NCBI GenBank assembly: GCA_031278595.1
Contig: JAITKE010000001.1
Coordinates: 1-8,268 of the forward strand
Source of the DNA: Puniceicoccales bacterium
Lineage (GTDB): Bacteria > Verrucomicrobiota > Verrucomicrobiia > Opitutales > JAIRLG01
Direction of reading: 5' to 3'
DNA: 8,268 bases
Part shown: positions 6,536-8,268 of the stretch, one piece after another
How positions within the stretch are numbered: the stretch's first letter is position 1
Layout of the letters: the number at the start of each line of letters is the position of its first letter
Program-made: the position numbers and the translations under genes
Notes under the pieces: model-generated
What the model was told of the DNA's origin: nothing
The model's input: only the letters and a program-made list of their open reading frames with translations
The model's database searches: none

Positions 6536-6538
6536 TCC
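6515..6538. promoter_or_regulatory. possible operator dyad in the kinase promoter
   Basis: GGATTC (6515-6520) and GAATCC (6533-6538) form an exact six-base inverted repeat with a 12-base centre. It overlaps the spacer and the -35 box of the candidate promoter, a position where a bound dimer would block polymerase. No regulator is identifiable from the window; a six-base dyad can arise by chance. Confidence 0.25.
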
Positions 6539-6670
6539 TAAAAATCGCAGGCATGGGGTGACGGAAAGCGCGGGGCGGGCCTTTTCAAGTCTTTTCATCT
6601 GGGGGAAAGGGATCGGGGGCTTTGGAAAGTGGGTTGGGCGGGGTTTTGGTTTTTCGAGTGTTTTTTGTTT

Positions 6671-6780
6671 TTTTGGGGGGCTGTCTTTGCCGCGAGGGGC
6701 ATGAAAAGGAAATTTTCATGCCCCTCGCGGGGGCCCGCTCCGCGGGCGAGCCCTGCGGGCTCCAAAGACAGCCCCCAAAA
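6671..6780 (-). repeat. cloverleaf repeat element, copy 5 (kinase/glgC gap)
   Basis: Reverse-complement copy of the element at 5297-5410. Closing stem GGGGGCTGTCTTTG (6676-6689) with its complement (6763-6776), extended by TTTT/AAAA after one bulged G. Long arm 6690-6730: CCGCGAGGGGCATGAAAA with its exact complement, 18 perfect pairs, loop GGAAA. Middle arm 6733-6747: GCCCGC-TCC-GCGGGC. Short arm 6748-6762: GAGCCC-TGC-GGGCTC. The long arm differs from copy 4 at several places on both sides of the stem while staying paired. It starts 204 bases upstream of the kinase start and ends 179 bases beyond the glgC stop. The flanks are T-rich on the left and A-containing on the right. Confidence 0.88.
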
Positions 6781-6783
6781 CAG

Positions 6784-6935
6784 CTCCCAGCACCGGCTCC
6801 GCGGACCTGAAAGCCCCAAGAAGCATCGTCCCTGCAGTCTGACAGCCCCAAGCATCAGCTCTGCAGGCCCGATAGTTCCCAGCACCGGCCCTATGGGTCT
6901 GACAACCCCCAAATCAGCTCTGCGGGTCGGCGCTG
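6784..6935. repeat. degenerate tandem repeat, about five 30-base units
   Basis: Units begin at about 6784, 6814, 6846, 6876 and 6906, with lengths of 30, 32, 30, 30 and about 30 bases. The shared pattern is roughly CCCCAGCATCAGCTCTGCGG then GTCTGACAG. The first and fourth units share CCCAGCACCGGC; the third and fifth share ATCAGCTCTGC. Several units can form a small hairpin with a three-base loop (for example GGCCC-TAT-GGGTC at 6888-6900). Read on the minus strand, several unit boundaries give a GGGGCTGTCAGA-like string, similar to the end of the adjacent cloverleaf element. The array occupies most of the space between the glgC stop and element copy 5. Frames through it are repeat translations, and I see no gene here. 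Confidence 0.6.
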
Positions 6936-6959
6936 CGGGCTACCTCACCCCTAAAAAAC

Positions 6960-8243
6960 CTAGAGCACGGTGTGGTCCGGCACAACGGTATCCCGGCCGA
7001 TGCAGAGGATGCCATCGCGGACGGTGAGCCCATTGTACTCGAAGCCATCCTCCTTGCCCTCGGGCGTCAGGCGCACGTGGTTCCCGATGCGGGCGCCCTT
7101 GTCGATGATGCAGTTCCGAATGTAGCTGTGGCAACCCACGCCGATGGGTGGCACCTCGCTCTCGGATATCGGGCCTTCCTCCAGCGATTCGTAATGCCGG
7201 GAGCCCATCATGAGCACATTTTCCATACGCGTCCCCTCGCGGACGACGGAGCAGAGGCCCAGTACACAGCGCTTCAGCCGCACCTCTTTCAGAAGGCAGC
7301 CGTCCGAGATCAGCACCTCCTCCAGCTCGCAGTGGTTGGCCTTCGACGCCGGCAGGATGCTCGGGTGGGTATGGATCGGCGCCAGTGCGTCGTAGAAGTT
7401 GAATTCCGGCTGCGGCGAGGTCAGGCCCAGATTGGCATCGAAAAAGGAACGGACCGTCCCGATGTCCTCCCAGTAGTCGTCGAAGATATAGGCCCGCATC
7501 GCGACTTTTCCCAAAAGCCCCGGGATGATCTCCTTTCCGAAATCGGAGCCGCAGCTCGCCAGGGCCCGTTTCAGGATTTCCGCCCTGAAGACGTAGATGC
7601 CCATCGAGGCCAGGCTGTATTTTTTGGCAGATCGATCCTTTAGGCGACTCCGCCACTCGCCGGTCAGGGTCAGCTGTTCGATGAGCTCCGGATCATCCGG
7701 TTTTTCGAAGAACTCCGCGATGGAGAGATCCGGCCGGATGCGCATGACGCCGAAGGAGGAAATCCGCTCGTTGGGGATGGCCTTGGCGGCGATCGTCACA
7801 TCGGAGCCCTGGAGCCGGTGCTGCTCCACCAGGTCGGCGATGTTCATGCGGTAGAGCTGGTCGCCGGAGAGGATGATCATCAGGTCGTCCTCCGAGACGT
7901 GGAAATAGCGCATGTTCTTGCGAACGGCGTCGGCGGTTCCTTCGTACCAGCTGTCGGAACTGTCCTGGGTCTGCTCGGCGGAGAAGATCTCGATCTTGCC
8001 GCCGCCGAAGGTGTCGAAGCGGTAGCTGTTCTCGATGTGGCGGTGCAGCGAGCGGGTGTTGAACTGGGTCAGGATGTAGATGCGGTTGAAGCCCGAGTTC
8101 AGGCAATTGCTGATGGGGATGTCGACCAGGCGGTACTTCCCCGCCAATGGTACGGCCGGCTTGCAGCGGCACCGGGTCAGCGGGTCCAGGCGCCGACCCC
8201 GCCCTCCGCCCATGATGACGCACAATACCTTCGACCCATCCAC
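6960..8243 (-). CDS. glgC: glucose-1-phosphate adenylyltransferase (ADP-glucose pyrophosphorylase)
   Basis: Makes ADP-glucose from glucose-1-phosphate and ATP, the committed step of glycogen synthesis; acts in the cytoplasm as a tetramer. 427 residues, normal length. Nucleotidyltransferase domain: GGGRGRRLDPLT (12-23), KPAVPLAGKYRLVDIPISNC (28-47), GTADAV (102-107), SGDQLYRMN (126-134), the sugar-phosphate motif FFEKP (178-182, Lys181), and DYWEDIGT (256-263). The C-terminal part (about 295-427) is a hexapeptide-repeat left-handed beta-helix with the regulatory/oligomerisation role known for the family. GDQLYRMN and YWEDIGT resemble the plant/cyanobacterial-like branch. The start chosen is GTG with GGGAG five bases upstream, giving MDGSKVLCVIMGGGRG, the usual distance to the first motif; the frame is open to the window edge, so an upstream start cannot be fully excluded. 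No other glycogen gene is present here. Confidence 0.96.
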   Translation of the reverse strand: MDGSKVLCVIMGGGRGRRLDPLTRCRCKPAVPLAGKYRLVDIPISNCLNSGFNRIYILTQFNTRSLHRHIENSYRFDTFGGGKIEIFSAEQTQDSSDSWYEGTADAVRKNMRYFHVSEDDLMIILSGDQLYRMNIADLVEQHRLQGSDVTIAAKAIPNERISSFGVMRIRPDLSIAEFFEKPDDPELIEQLTLTGEWRSRLKDRSAKKYSLASMGIYVFRAEILKRALASCGSDFGKEIIPGLLGKVAMRAYIFDDYWEDIGTVRSFFDANLGLTSPQPEFNFYDALAPIHTHPSILPASKANHCELEEVLISDGCLLKEVRLKRCVLGLCSVVREGTRMENVLMMGSRHYESLEEGPISESEVPPIGVGCHSYIRNCIIDKGARIGNHVRLTPEGKEDGFEYNGLTVRDGILCIGRDTVVPDHTVL

Positions 8244-8248
8244 TCCAT

Positions 8249-8253
8249 CTCCC
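8249..8253 (-). promoter_or_regulatory. ribosome binding site of glgC
   Basis: GGGAG on the minus strand, five bases before the GTG start at 8241-8243. It supports the GTG choice over the out-of-frame ATG at 8246-8248. Confidence 0.55.
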
Positions 8254-8268
8254 AGTCTAGTGACTCTG

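Noticed and set aside
28..6780. CRISPR array, integron attC cassette array or tRNA genes
   Set aside because: The repeats are not regularly spaced around unique spacers, the elements lie between unrelated housekeeping genes with no attC core sites, and no cloverleaf shows tRNA box sequences or an anticodon loop.
1..8268. Defence, toxin-antitoxin or prophage system
   Set aside because: All five genes are standard housekeeping or glycogen genes and no small unexplained gene with a ribosome binding site is seen in the gaps.

Overview
The window carries five protein genes, all on the minus strand. Read in transcription order (high to low coordinates) they are glgC (ADP-glucose pyrophosphorylase), an adenylate-kinase-like gene, prfA (release factor 1), tilS (tRNA-Ile lysidine synthetase) and ftsH (membrane AAA+ metalloprotease). 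All five are housekeeping or storage-metabolism genes with intact diagnostic motifs. The DNA is GC-rich. The gene content, a GlgC of the plant/cyanobacterial-like type, a short-lid adenylate kinase with a private N-terminal extension, and tilS directly followed by ftsH would fit a Verrucomicrobiota genome (Opitutae-like). That placement is an inference from protein style and gene order and is only moderately secure.

Layout: 1-149 is the region downstream of ftsH and is almost filled by a structured repeat (28-130). 150-2210 is ftsH, 2211-2231 a 21-base spacer, and 2232-3707 tilS. 3708-3941 is a 234-base gap with one repeat (3780-3872) and the tilS ribosome binding site. 3942-5030 is prfA. 5031-5590 is a 560-base gap with a candidate prfA promoter, two oppositely oriented repeats (5132-5219 and 5297-5410) and a small hairpin (5424-5473). 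5591-6466 is the kinase gene. 6467-6959 is a 493-base gap with a candidate kinase promoter, one repeat (6671-6780) and a degenerate 30-base tandem repeat (6784-6935). 6960-8243 is glgC, and 8244-8268 holds its ribosome binding site. Only tilS-ftsH looks tightly coupled; the other genes are separated by repeat-filled gaps and may be separate transcription units.

The most striking content is not coding. Every gap longer than 25 bases that lies wholly or largely inside the window holds one or two copies of a roughly 90-115 base element. A terminal inverted repeat closes a four-way junction carrying three hairpin arms (short, middle, long) with almost no unpaired bases between them. Five copies can be drawn in 8.3 kb. 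Two (3780-3872, 5297-5410) have the short arm first on the plus strand and three (28-130, 5132-5219, 6671-6780) are inverted. Stem sequences differ between copies while pairing is kept, so the fold itself seems to be what is maintained. None encodes a protein. They could be non-autonomous mobile elements of MITE or REP/BIME kind, or RNA 3'/5' processing structures; the sequence alone does not decide. A related palindromic 30-base tandem duplication sits in frame inside tilS.
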